Positions 44,616-52,458 of a stretch of 64,000 bases of DNA are shown piece by piece. The position numbers and the translations under genes are program-made. The notes beneath the pieces were generated by a model that worked only from the letters and a program-made list of their open reading frames with translations, did no database searches and was not told where the DNA came from. The first letter of the stretch is position 1, and every line of letters starts with the position of its first letter. This DNA comes from Pseudomonas putida (GTDB lineage: Bacteria; Pseudomonadota; Gammaproteobacteria; Pseudomonadales; Pseudomonadaceae): contig NZ_JANHLK010000028.1 in NCBI RefSeq assembly GCF_028682635.1, positions 1 to 64,000 on the forward strand. The letters run 5' to 3'.

Positions 44616-45004
44616 TGCCGACTCCTTGTTTGCCAGTCGAGGCTTTAAGAATAGCCCCGCCACCAACAGCCGGCGCTGAAACCTTCAATTGCGCATCGCT
44701 CAAACCTCGCGCAAGCAACCTGATGATCACCCGGATTCAGCGCAATAAAATCTCGTTACAGATGCCCTGAAGAGGATTCCTCTCAATTTTTTTCGACTGC
44801 TTGCCATCCTTCCCCCCCGCGGTTAGGGTTGAAGGCATGAAAACCTCTCACACCCTCATTCAGCTTCGTCAGCACCGCAGTTTGTGCCTTGTCAGCGCAC
44901 GACTGCCGGGCTGAATCGCGGCGCCTCATCCCAGCGTTACTCCAAGAACATATTGATCCACCGGCAGGCCGCCTTTTTTCGGCCCACACAATAAGGATTT
45001 CCCG
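44616..45004. other. leuA upstream region
   Basis: This 389-base stretch contains the leader ORF at 44837-44914, a small hairpin AGAGG-ATT-CCTCT followed by seven T at 44771-44793, and a GGCCG/CGGCC hairpin with a T-rich loop at 44967-44984. No convincing sigma70 promoter was picked. The composition suggests a regulated leader rather than empty spacer. Confidence 0.55.
44837..44914 (+). CDS. candidate leader peptide of leuA
   Basis: This 25-codon ORF starts MKTSHTLIQL and ends in LVSARLPG. GAAGG lies three to seven bases before the ATG. It contains five leucine codons (two CTT, one each CTC, TTG, CTG) and four arginine codons, 90 bases ahead of leuA. Leucine-rich leader peptides regulate leu operons by attenuation in enterobacteria. 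Whether this one is translated or controls leuA by a similar or different mechanism is not known. Confidence 0.6.
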   Translation: MKTSHTLIQLRQHRSLCLVSARLPG

Positions 45005-46684
45005 ATGAGCATGCTCAAAGACCCGTCTTCGAAATACCGCGCGTTCCCGACCATCGATATCCCGGACCGCACCTGGCCGTCGAAGACCATCACCGCCGCG
45101 CCGATCTGGTGCAGCTCCGACCTGCGTGACGGTAACCAGTCGCTGATCGAGCCAATGGACGCGGTCAAGAAACTGCGCTTCTGGAAAACCCTGGTGCAGG
45201 TCGGCGTGAAGGAAATCGAAGCGTCGTTCCCGGCCGCTTCGCAAACCGACTTCGACTTCGTGCGCACCCTGATCGAAGGCGGCCACATCCCGGACGACAC
45301 CACCATCCAGGTGCTGACCCAGGGCCGTGAAGACCTGATCGAGCGCACCTTCGAATCTCTGCGCGGGGCGAAGAAAGCCATTGTTCACCTGTACAACGCG
45401 ACCTCCCCTTCCTTCCGCCGCATTGTCTTCAACCAGGACAAGGACGGGATCAAGGAAATCGCCGTCAGCGCGGCCAAGCTGTTCGTCAAGTACGCGGCCA
45501 TGCAGCCGGACACCGAGTGGACCTTCGAGTACTCGCCGGAAACCTTCAGCGCCACCGAACTGGAATTCGCCAAGGAAGTCTGCGATGCCGTGATCGAGGT
45601 CTGGAACCCGACGCCCGAGCACAAGATGATCCTCAACCTGCCGGCCACCGTCGAATGCGCGACCCCGAACATCTATGCCGACCAGATTGAATGGTTCGGT
45701 CGTCACATCAACCGTCGTGACAGCGTGATCATCAGCCTGCACACCCACAACGACCGTGGCACTGGCGTTGCCGCCACCGAACTGGGCCTGATGGCCGGCG
45801 CCGACCGTGTCGAAGGCTGCCTGTTCGGTAACGGCGAGCGTACCGGTAACGTCGACCTGGTGACCGTGGCCCTGAACATGTACACCCAGGGTCTCGACCC
45901 GCAGCTGGACTTCTCCGACATCGACGGCGTGCGCAAGGTCGTCGAAGAGTGCAACCAGATCCAGGTGCACCCACGTCACCCGTACGTCGGCGACCTGGTG
46001 CACACCGCGTTCTCCGGCTCGCACCAGGATGCGATCCGCAAGGGCTTCGCCCAGCAGAAATCCGATGCCTTGTGGGAAGTGCCATACCTGCCGATCGACC
46101 CGGCCGACATCGGCCGCAGCTACGAGGCGGTCATCCGCGTCAACAGCCAGTCGGGCAAGGGCGGTATCGCCTACCTGCTGGAGCAGGAATACGGCATCAG
46201 CCTGCCGCGTCGCATGCAGATCGAGTTCAGCCAGGTCGTGCAGCGTGAAACCGATCGCCTGGGCCTGGAAATGACCGCCAAGCAGATCCACTCGCTGTTG
46301 ATCAGCGAGTACCTGCAAGCCAACACCCCGTACGCGCTGGTCAGCCATCGCCTGCAGGAAGAAAACGGCAACAGCGCCGTCGAAGTGGAAGTGGCGAGCA
46401 AGGGCCAGGGCGAAACCAACCTGCACTGGCGCGGCAAGGGCAACGGCGCCCTGGAAGCACTGGTGGCCGGTCTGCCGATTCCGGTGGAAATCATGGACTA
46501 CAACGAACACGCCATCGGCGCGGGCACCAATGCCAAGGCGGCGGCCTACATCGAGTTGCGTGTGAATGGTGAACGTGCGGTTCATGGGGTGGGTATTGAT
46601 GAAAACATCACTACTGCCAGCTTCAAGGCCCTGTTTAGCGCGCTGAACCGCTCGTTGAGCCAGCCGGAAGCGAAAGCTGCCTAA
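45005..46684 (+). CDS. leuA: 2-isopropylmalate synthase
   Basis: This 559-residue enzyme condenses acetyl-CoA with 2-oxoisovalerate, the first step of leucine synthesis. It is of the longer LeuA type: APIWCSSDLRDGNQSLIEPM opens the HMGL-like barrel, LHTHNDRGTGVAATELGLMA holds the metal-binding histidines, and GSHQDAIRKGF follows. The C-terminal part (about 430-559, with AAYIELRVNGERAVHGVGID) is the allosteric leucine-binding domain. AAGGA lies 8 bases before the ATG. Confidence 0.97.
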   Translation: MSMLKDPSSKYRAFPTIDIPDRTWPSKTITAAPIWCSSDLRDGNQSLIEPMDAVKKLRFWKTLVQVGVKEIEASFPAASQTDFDFVRTLIEGGHIPDDTTIQVLTQGREDLIERTFESLRGAKKAIVHLYNATSPSFRRIVFNQDKDGIKEIAVSAAKLFVKYAAMQPDTEWTFEYSPETFSATELEFAKEVCDAVIEVWNPTPEHKMILNLPATVECATPNIYADQIEWFGRHINRRDSVIISLHTHNDRGTGVAATELGLMAGADRVEGCLFGNGERTGNVDLVTVALNMYTQGLDPQLDFSDIDGVRKVVEECNQIQVHPRHPYVGDLVHTAFSGSHQDAIRKGFAQQKSDALWEVPYLPIDPADIGRSYEAVIRVNSQSGKGGIAYLLEQEYGISLPRRMQIEFSQVVQRETDRLGLEMTAKQIHSLLISEYLQANTPYALVSHRLQEENGNSAVEVEVASKGQGETNLHWRGKGNGALEALVAGLPIPVEIMDYNEHAIGAGTNAKAAAYIELRVNGERAVHGVGIDENITTASFKALFSALNRSLSQPEAKAA

Positions 46685-46700
46685 GCGATGCTGAAAAGCA

Positions 46701-46736
46701 AAAGGCCCCTAGGTGAGAACCTCGGGGCCTTTTTTT
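46701..46736 (+). terminator. intrinsic terminator of leuA
   Basis: AGGCCCC and GGGGCCT form the base of a hairpin whose loop contains a second stem (AGGT/ACCT); seven T follow. It starts 17 bases after the leuA stop. Confidence 0.93.
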
Positions 46737-46770
46737 GCCTGATGATTTTGTGTTGCCTGTTTTGGCGCCA

Positions 46771-46845
46771 TCGCCAGCAGGCTAGCTCCCACAGGGGAAT
46801 TGTGTTGTGAACACGGTCCACTGTGGGAGCCAGCCTGCTGGCGAT
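46771..46845. repeat. REP inverted pair (family C)
   Basis: ATCGCCAGCAGGCTAGCTCC with CAC faces GTGGGAGCCAGCCTGCTGGC with GAT. It matches the element at 91-156. Confidence 0.9.
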
Positions 46846-46870
46846 AGGGTCCTGTCAGGCACCGAAAATA

Positions 46871-47662
46871 TCAGGTGAACTCGAACGTATCAGCATCCAG
46901 ATTCGCCGGGAAACGCTCGCGGTAAGCAGCCAGTGGTGCCGCTTCCAGCACGGCTTTGAACACCCCATCCGCCTCCCCAGCACTGAGCAAGGTCTCCCCC
47001 TGGAAATCCAGCACCTGGCTGTCGCCGGTATACGCAAAGCCTTTACCGTCGGAGCCGACGCGATTCACCGCCGCCACATAACACAAGTTCTCGATCGCCC
47101 GCGCCGGCAGCAACCGGTTCCAGTGCTGGCGCCGCGCGCCCGGCCAGTTGGCGGTGTACAGCAACAGGTCCGTGTCCTGGGCATCGCGACTCCACACCGG
47201 GAAGCGCAGGTCGTAGCAGATCAGCGGCCGTACCCGCCAACCCTTGAGCTCGAACTGCACCTGGCGCTCGCCGGGAGTGTAGTGGTTATGTTCACCGGCC
47301 ATGCGGAACAGGTGGCGTTTGTCGTAGTGCCACACTTCGCCGTCCGGGCGTGCCCACAACAGGCGGTTGCGATGACTGCCATCGGCGGCCTGCACAATCA
47401 CGCTGCCGGTGATCACCGCATCGAGCTTCGCTGATTGAGCCCGCAGCCATTTGCTGGTGGGGCCGTTTTCCGCTTCAGCGAGGGTCTCGGACTCCATGGA
47501 GAAACCGGTGGTGAACATCTCCGGCAGAATGATCAGGTCAGCGCCACGGGCCTGCTCCAGCAACTGCTCGAAATGCTCGAGGTTGGCCTGGCGGTCGTGC
47601 CAGGCCAGGGTGGTCTGGATCAGCGCAACGGTCAGGTTCGGCAGTGCACTCAGATCACGCAT
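46871..47662 (-). CDS. omega-amidase-type nitrilase-family hydrolase (YafV-like)
   Basis: This 263-residue cytoplasmic enzyme has the full nitrilase triad: Glu48 in LILPEMFTTGF (read IILPEMF), Lys115 in HYDKRHLF and Cys149 in LICYDLRFPVW. The YafV group hydrolyses alpha-ketoglutaramate and ketosuccinamate. The aminotransferase gene upstream overlaps it by 13 bases and is of the YbdL type, its known functional partner: glutamine-dependent transamination yields the ketoglutaramate that this enzyme removes. Confidence 0.88.
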   Translation of the reverse strand: MRDLSALPNLTVALIQTTLAWHDRQANLEHFEQLLEQARGADLIILPEMFTTGFSMESETLAEAENGPTSKWLRAQSAKLDAVITGSVIVQAADGSHRNRLLWARPDGEVWHYDKRHLFRMAGEHNHYTPGERQVQFELKGWRVRPLICYDLRFPVWSRDAQDTDLLLYTANWPGARRQHWNRLLPARAIENLCYVAAVNRVGSDGKGFAYTGDSQVLDFQGETLLSAGEADGVFKAVLEAAPLAAYRERFPANLDADTFEFT

Positions 47663-48798
47663 AGTTTTTCCGCTGCTTCACGCAGGGTCTCCTCACGTTT
47701 GGCAAAGCACAGGCGCACCAGGCGCTGGCCGACCGGTGGCGTCTGGTAGAACACCGAGATCGGAATACTCGCCACGCCATGTTCGCGGGTCATCCACAGG
47801 GCCATTTCGACGTCATTGAGGTCGGGGCGGATCTGTGAATAGTCGACCAGCTGGAAATAGGTACCGGTAGCCCGGGTGAAACTGAAGCGCGAAGGCGCCA
47901 GCAGATCGCAGAACAGATCGCGCTTGGCCTGGTAGAACGCCGGCAATTCTTCGACGTGTTCCGGATGCTCGGCCATGAAGTCGGCCAAGGCGTATTGCAG
48001 CGGTGTCACGCCGCAGAAACTCACGTACTGGTGCACCTTGCGCAGTTCCGCCGTGAGGGCCGCTGGTGCGACCACGTAGCCGGTTTTCCAACCCGTGACG
48101 TGATAGGTCTTGCCGAACGAGCTGACCACAAAGGCGCGCTGATACAGCTCTTCGTGATTGAGTACGCTGGCGTGGGCCACGCCGTCGAACACCAAGTGTT
48201 CGTAGACTTCGTCGCTGACCAGGTAGATATCGCGATCACGAATCAGGTCCGCCAACTGATCCAGCTCGGCGCGGCTGATCAGCGCCCCGCTTGGGTTGTG
48301 CGGAGAGTTCAGCACGATCATTCGCGTGCGCGGGGTAAGCGCCTCGGCCAGTTTCTGGAAGTCGATGGAGAAATCATTGAGCCCGAGCTGCACATGCACG
48401 CAACGACCGCCGGCCAGTTCCACCGAGGGCTCGTAGCTGTCGTAGCACGGATCGAAGACGATCACTTCGTCGCCGCTGCGGATAACCGCCTGGATCGCGC
48501 AGAAGATCGCCTGGGTCGCGCCTGGAGTGACCGTAATCTCGTTGTCGGCATCGACGTTCACGCCATAGCTACGAGCAATCTTTGCCGAAATCTGCTGACG
48601 CAGCGCCGGCAGGCCGGTCATCGGCGAATACTGGTTGTGGCCACTGGCAATATGCCGACCGACCGCATCGCACAGGGCTTGCGGGGCATCGAAATCGGGG
48701 AAGCCCTGGGACAGGTTGAGCGCCCCGGTTTGCGCCGCGAGCTGAGACATCTGGGTGAAGATGGTGATGCCGACATTCGGCAGCTTACTGGTGATCAT
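47650..48798 (-). CDS. methionine/glutamine-type aminotransferase (YbdL-like)
   Basis: This 382-residue class I PLP aminotransferase uses the PLP lysine Lys230 in SSFGKTYHVTGWK. Conserved binding residues are seen in NLSQGFPDFD, VTPGATQAIF, LNSPHNPSG and LVSDEVYEHLVFDG. It is closest in pattern to YbdL, which prefers methionine, histidine and phenylalanine and returns the keto-methionine of the salvage pathway to methionine. The ATG at 48798 gives the usual start. It is co-transcribed with the omega-amidase gene. Confidence 0.9.
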   Translation of the reverse strand: MITSKLPNVGITIFTQMSQLAAQTGALNLSQGFPDFDAPQALCDAVGRHIASGHNQYSPMTGLPALRQQISAKIARSYGVNVDADNEITVTPGATQAIFCAIQAVIRSGDEVIVFDPCYDSYEPSVELAGGRCVHVQLGLNDFSIDFQKLAEALTPRTRMIVLNSPHNPSGALISRAELDQLADLIRDRDIYLVSDEVYEHLVFDGVAHASVLNHEELYQRAFVVSSFGKTYHVTGWKTGYVVAPAALTAELRKVHQYVSFCGVTPLQYALADFMAEHPEHVEELPAFYQAKRDLFCDLLAPSRFSFTRATGTYFQLVDYSQIRPDLNDVEMALWMTREHGVASIPISVFYQTPPVGQRLVRLCFAKREETLREAAEKLCVI

Positions 48799-48875
48799 CG
48801 AGGAATCCCTGCTCTGCACCCGGCTCTAACGTCGGCGCGGGAGAGCCCGAGGATAGCCCAAACGGCAGGCATGAA

Positions 48876-48898
48876 AAAGGGCGCCATCGGCGCCCTTT
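48876..48898 (-). terminator. intrinsic terminator of der
   Basis: AAAGGGCGCC and GGCGCCCTTT form a perfect 10-bp stem with an ATC loop, 24 bases past the der stop. The minus-strand copy is followed by further T residues. Confidence 0.92.
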
Positions 48899-48921
48899 CG
48901 ATCCCACGGGAAAAACCTGAA

Positions 48922-50391
48922 TCAACGCTTGTCGCGGCGCTTCTTGTCGGCCTTCTTGTGGTGCGACATCAAGCGACGCTTCTTGTTGACCTGGCGGTCT
49001 GTCAGTGAGTTCTTGTTGCCTTCGTACGGGTTCTCGCCGCCCTTGAACTCGATGCGGATCGGCGTACCGACCAGCTTCAGCACACGGCGGTAAGTATTCT
49101 CCAGATAGCGCACGTACGACTTCGGCACTTTTTCGATCTGGTTACCGTGGATCACGATGATCGGCGGGTTCGCGCCACCCAGGTGAGCGTAACGCAGCTT
49201 GATCCGGCGGTTGTTGACCATCGGCGGCGCGTGCTCGCCAACCGCATCTTCCAGGATCTGGGTCAGGCGGTTGGTCGGCCAGCGAGTAACAGCGGACTTG
49301 AACGAGTTCTGTACGGAAGCGTACAGGTTGCCCACGCCAGTGCCGTGCAGGGCCGAGATGAAGTGGATGTCGGCGTAGTCGACGAAGAACAGCCGACGTT
49401 GCAGCTCGACCTTCACGAAGTCGCGCTCGCTCGGGGTCATGCCGTCCCACTTGTTGATCGCGATCACCAGCGCACGACCCGATTCAATGGCGAAGCCCAG
49501 CAGGTTGAGGTCGTGATCGACCACGCCTTCGCGGGCGTCCATCACGAAGATCACCACGTTGGCGTCTTTGATCGCCTGCAGGGTCTTGACCACGGAGAAC
49601 TTTTCGACTTCTTCGTGGATCTTGCCGCGCTTGCGCACACCGGCGGTGTCGATCAGCGTGTACTTCTCGTCGTTACGCTCGAACGGGATGTAGATGCTGT
49701 CGCGGGTGGTGCCGGGTTGGTCGTACACGATCACCCGGTCTTCACCGAGCATGCGGTTGACCAGGGTCGACTTGCCCACGTTCGGACGGCCGATAATGGC
49801 GATCTTGATCCCGTCTTTTTCGCTCGGGCCAGGAATGCGCTTGGCTTCCTCGCCTTCGGCAACGATCTCTTCCTCGCCTTCTTCCGGCTCTTCTTCGTCT
49901 TTCGGGAATTCGCTCAGGGCGATTTCCAGCATCTGCGTGATGCCACGGCCATGGGCACCGGCGATCGGGATCGCGTGACCCATGCCCAACGGGGCGAATT
50001 CGGCGCGGGCCATGTCAGGGTCGATGTTGTCGACCTTGTTGGCAACCACGTAGGAACGCTTGTTACGTTTGCGCAAATGCTCGGCGATCATCTGGTCGGC
50101 GGCGGTGAAACCGGCCTTGGCATCTACCAGGAATAGAACGACATCTGCTTCTTCAATGGCCAGCAGCGACTGCTCGGCCATTTTTTCGTCCATACCATGC
50201 TCGTCACCGGAGATACCGCCGGTGTCGACCAGAATGTAGGAACGCCCTTGCCACTTGGCCTCACCGTATTGGCGATCACGGGTCAGACCGGACAAGTCGC
50301 CGACGATGGCGTCACGAGTCCTGGTCAGGCGGTTGAACAAGGTGGACTTGCCGACGTTCGGTCGGCCCACCAGGGCGATTACGGGAACCAT
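48922..50391 (-). CDS. der: ribosome biogenesis GTPase Der
   Basis: This 489-residue protein has two consecutive GTPase domains and assembles the 50S subunit. GRPNVGKSTLFNR (about 8-20) opens the first and GRPNVGKSTLVNRM the second; both have DTxG switches (VDTGGISGDEHG, IDTAGVRKRGK). The linker is acidic (KDEEEPEEGEEEI), and the C-terminal KH-like domain ends in a basic tail (KKRRLMSHHKKADKKRRDKR). The ATG at 50391 is the family start. A terminator lies only 36 bases upstream of it. Confidence 0.98.
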   Translation of the reverse strand: MVPVIALVGRPNVGKSTLFNRLTRTRDAIVGDLSGLTRDRQYGEAKWQGRSYILVDTGGISGDEHGMDEKMAEQSLLAIEEADVVLFLVDAKAGFTAADQMIAEHLRKRNKRSYVVANKVDNIDPDMARAEFAPLGMGHAIPIAGAHGRGITQMLEIALSEFPKDEEEPEEGEEEIVAEGEEAKRIPGPSEKDGIKIAIIGRPNVGKSTLVNRMLGEDRVIVYDQPGTTRDSIYIPFERNDEKYTLIDTAGVRKRGKIHEEVEKFSVVKTLQAIKDANVVIFVMDAREGVVDHDLNLLGFAIESGRALVIAINKWDGMTPSERDFVKVELQRRLFFVDYADIHFISALHGTGVGNLYASVQNSFKSAVTRWPTNRLTQILEDAVGEHAPPMVNNRRIKLRYAHLGGANPPIIVIHGNQIEKVPKSYVRYLENTYRRVLKLVGTPIRIEFKGGENPYEGNKNSLTDRQVNKKRRLMSHHKKADKKRRDKR

Positions 50392-50426
50392 GCGGCTCTC
50401 CACTTCGTTATTTCAGAAAATACAAA

Positions 50427-50447
50427 AGCCGCTGCTAGGCAGCGGCT
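50427..50447 (-). terminator. intrinsic terminator between bamB and der
   Basis: AGCCGCTGC and GCAGCGGCT form a 9-bp stem with a TAG loop; on the minus strand TTTTGTATTTT follows. It sits just before der, inside what is usually one operon. Confidence 0.8.
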
Positions 50448-50475
50448 GGTGCTCGGGGCATCACTGTGCGCTTGT

Positions 50476-50577
50476 ATGTGGGAGCGAGCCTGCTCGCGAA
50501 AAACGCCAGGGCACCGCGTTTATTCAGGATGCAAACGTTATCGTTGACGTCCATCGCGAGCAGGCTCGCTCCCACAT
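50476..50577. repeat. REP inverted pair (family A, GCGAGCC variant)
   Basis: ATGTGGGAGCGAGCCTGCTC with GCGA faces TCGCGAGCAGGCTCGCTCCC with ACAT. It is inserted between bamB and der. Confidence 0.92.
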
Positions 50578-50631
50578 TCATATCCACAAGTGAAGCAGCC
50601 TGGGGGATTAACCCCAAGCATAGTCAAACCT

Positions 50632-51783
50632 TTACTTGATGGTCAGGGCTTCCAGCTTGCCACTGTTGCCATACACATAAATCGTGTCACCCACCACCAG
50701 CGGACGCGCGCGCAGGCCGTCGCTGTCGATGCGCTCACGGCCGACGAAGCGACCGTCCACCTGACTCAACAGGTGCAGGTAACCTTCCAGGTCACCCACT
50801 GCAACGTAGCTGGAGAACACTTCCGGAGCCGACAGTTGACGGCGGGCCAGCGAATCGTTGCTCCACAAGGCTGTGGTGGAACGCTCGTCGACGCCTTCAA
50901 CGGTGCCCGAAGACAGACTCACGTAGACGCTGCCAAAACCCTGGGCGACACCGGCGTAGCTGGAAGCATCACGCTGCCACAGCTGACGGCCGCTTTGCAG
51001 GTCCAGTGCCGCAACGCGACCCTGGTAGCTGGCGACATAGATGGTCTCGCCGGACAGCAGCAAACCGCCGTCGATGTCGACCACGCGTTCCAGTTCCGAA
51101 CGACCTTGCGGGATCGCTACACGCTGTTCCCACACCGGCACGCCGTTGGAAATGTCGAGAGCGACCACTTTACCGGTCGAAAAGCCAGCCACCGCGAGGC
51201 GGTTGGTCACGATCGGTGCGCTGGTACCGCGCAGGGTCAGCACCGCCGGGGTGCTGTCATACAACCAGCGCTGGTTGCCGGTGGCGGCATCCAGACCGAT
51301 CAAACGGTCGTCCTGGGTCTGGACCACGACCACATCGCCATTGTTGGCCGGCGGTGCGAGGACTTCGCTGGACACGCGAGCGCGCCATTTCTCTTCGCCG
51401 TTGATGGCGTCCAGGGCAACGATTTCACCCTTGATCGTACCGATCAGCAGCAGACCGTAACCCACGCCAACGGCGCCGGAAACAGGCAGTTCGAGATCTT
51501 TCTTCCACTTGACGTCGCCGTTGCTGCGATCCAGCGCCATCACCACACCGGTGACATCGGCGGCATAGATGGTATCGCCTTCGATGGCCGGAACCAGCAT
51601 GTTGTAGGTTTCGCCCTGACCGTCACCGATCGAACGACTCCACTGCTTTTGCAGGACCACTTCTTCCTTGAAGTCGGTCAACTCGGCCGGTGGCAATTCT
51701 TTCTTGCTGTTGCTGCTGCAACCCGCGGCCAAAATGGCCAGGGCCAGCAATGCTGCATGCTTCCAACGAATCACGTCACGCAT
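50632..51783 (-). CDS. bamB: outer membrane protein assembly factor BamB
   Basis: This 383-residue lipoprotein of the BAM complex has a signal with lipobox LAAGC (Cys22). The rest is an eight-bladed PQQ-like beta-propeller, with repeated blades ending in motifs such as GDVKWKKDLE, GEEKWRARV, GNQRWLYDS, GVPVWEQRV and GRQLWQRDA. The ATG at 51783 is chosen for the signal peptide; it overlaps yfgM by 8 bases. Confidence 0.96.
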   Translation of the reverse strand: MRDVIRWKHAALLALAILAAGCSSNSKKELPPAELTDFKEEVVLQKQWSRSIGDGQGETYNMLVPAIEGDTIYAADVTGVVMALDRSNGDVKWKKDLELPVSGAVGVGYGLLLIGTIKGEIVALDAINGEEKWRARVSSEVLAPPANNGDVVVVQTQDDRLIGLDAATGNQRWLYDSTPAVLTLRGTSAPIVTNRLAVAGFSTGKVVALDISNGVPVWEQRVAIPQGRSELERVVDIDGGLLLSGETIYVASYQGRVAALDLQSGRQLWQRDASSYAGVAQGFGSVYVSLSSGTVEGVDERSTTALWSNDSLARRQLSAPEVFSSYVAVGDLEGYLHLLSQVDGRFVGRERIDSDGLRARPLVVGDTIYVYGNSGKLEALTIK

Positions 51784-52417
51784 CCCCTTTGGCCAGGTCG
51801 TCCAGCTTGATTTGCAGGCCACCGACCGCCGCTTCGTCCGACAGTGCCGCCTTGGCTTTTTGATACGCCGCGTGTGCTTCGTCGGGACGACCCAGCTGCA
51901 CCAGCAGGTCACCCTTGAGTTCCTCGCGAGTGGCCAGGAACGCCTTGTCGGCATCGCCTTCCAGCAGTTTCAGGGCTTCATCGGCCTTGTCCTGCGCGGC
52001 CAGTACCTGCGCCAGGCGCTGACGGGCGATTTCGCCCAGTGCGGGGTTGGCCGGCTTGGCGATGATGGCTTTCAGTTCGGTGGCTGCGTCATCGAGCTTG
52101 CCGCTGTCGACCGCGACTTTCGCCACGAACAGGCTGCCGTATTGCGCGTAGGCACTGCCGCCGAACTCGCTGTTGAGCTTGCCAGCCAGGTCCGAAACAC
52201 GCGCCGCATCAGGCTTGCCGTCAGGGGTCAGCGTGGTTTCGAGCAATTGCTGATAGAGCATCGAGGCGCCTTGCGACTGGTTGCTCTGATACTTCTGGAA
52301 CGCCTGCCAACCGAACACGATGACCAGCGCCAACAGGCCGCCAGTAACCAGGGGCTTGCCGTTGCGTGACCACCATTCCTTAAAATCCGCCAGCTGTTCG
52401 TCTTCGGTACTCGACAC
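51776..52417 (-). CDS. yfgM: YfgM-like tetratricopeptide inner-membrane protein
   Basis: This 213-residue protein is anchored by one N-terminal membrane segment (LVTGGLLALVIVFGWQAF, about 23-40) and has TPR-like helices in the periplasm (LLEGDADKAFLATREELKGD). In E. coli, YfgM works with PpiD near the Sec translocon. Its place between hisS and bamB is the conserved one. Confidence 0.92.
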   Translation of the reverse strand: MSSTEDEQLADFKEWWSRNGKPLVTGGLLALVIVFGWQAFQKYQSNQSQGASMLYQQLLETTLTPDGKPDAARVSDLAGKLNSEFGGSAYAQYGSLFVAKVAVDSGKLDDAATELKAIIAKPANPALGEIARQRLAQVLAAQDKADEALKLLEGDADKAFLATREELKGDLLVQLGRPDEAHAAYQKAKAALSDEAAVGGLQIKLDDLAKGDA

Positions 52418-52458
52418 CCCAATACTCCTTAATCGCTAATTCGGCTGTTAAGACAGCT

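Noticed and set aside
44783..46585. A 600-codon minus-strand frame opposite leuA
   Set aside because: It lies wholly against leuA, and its length is explained by high G+C; no recognisable motif.
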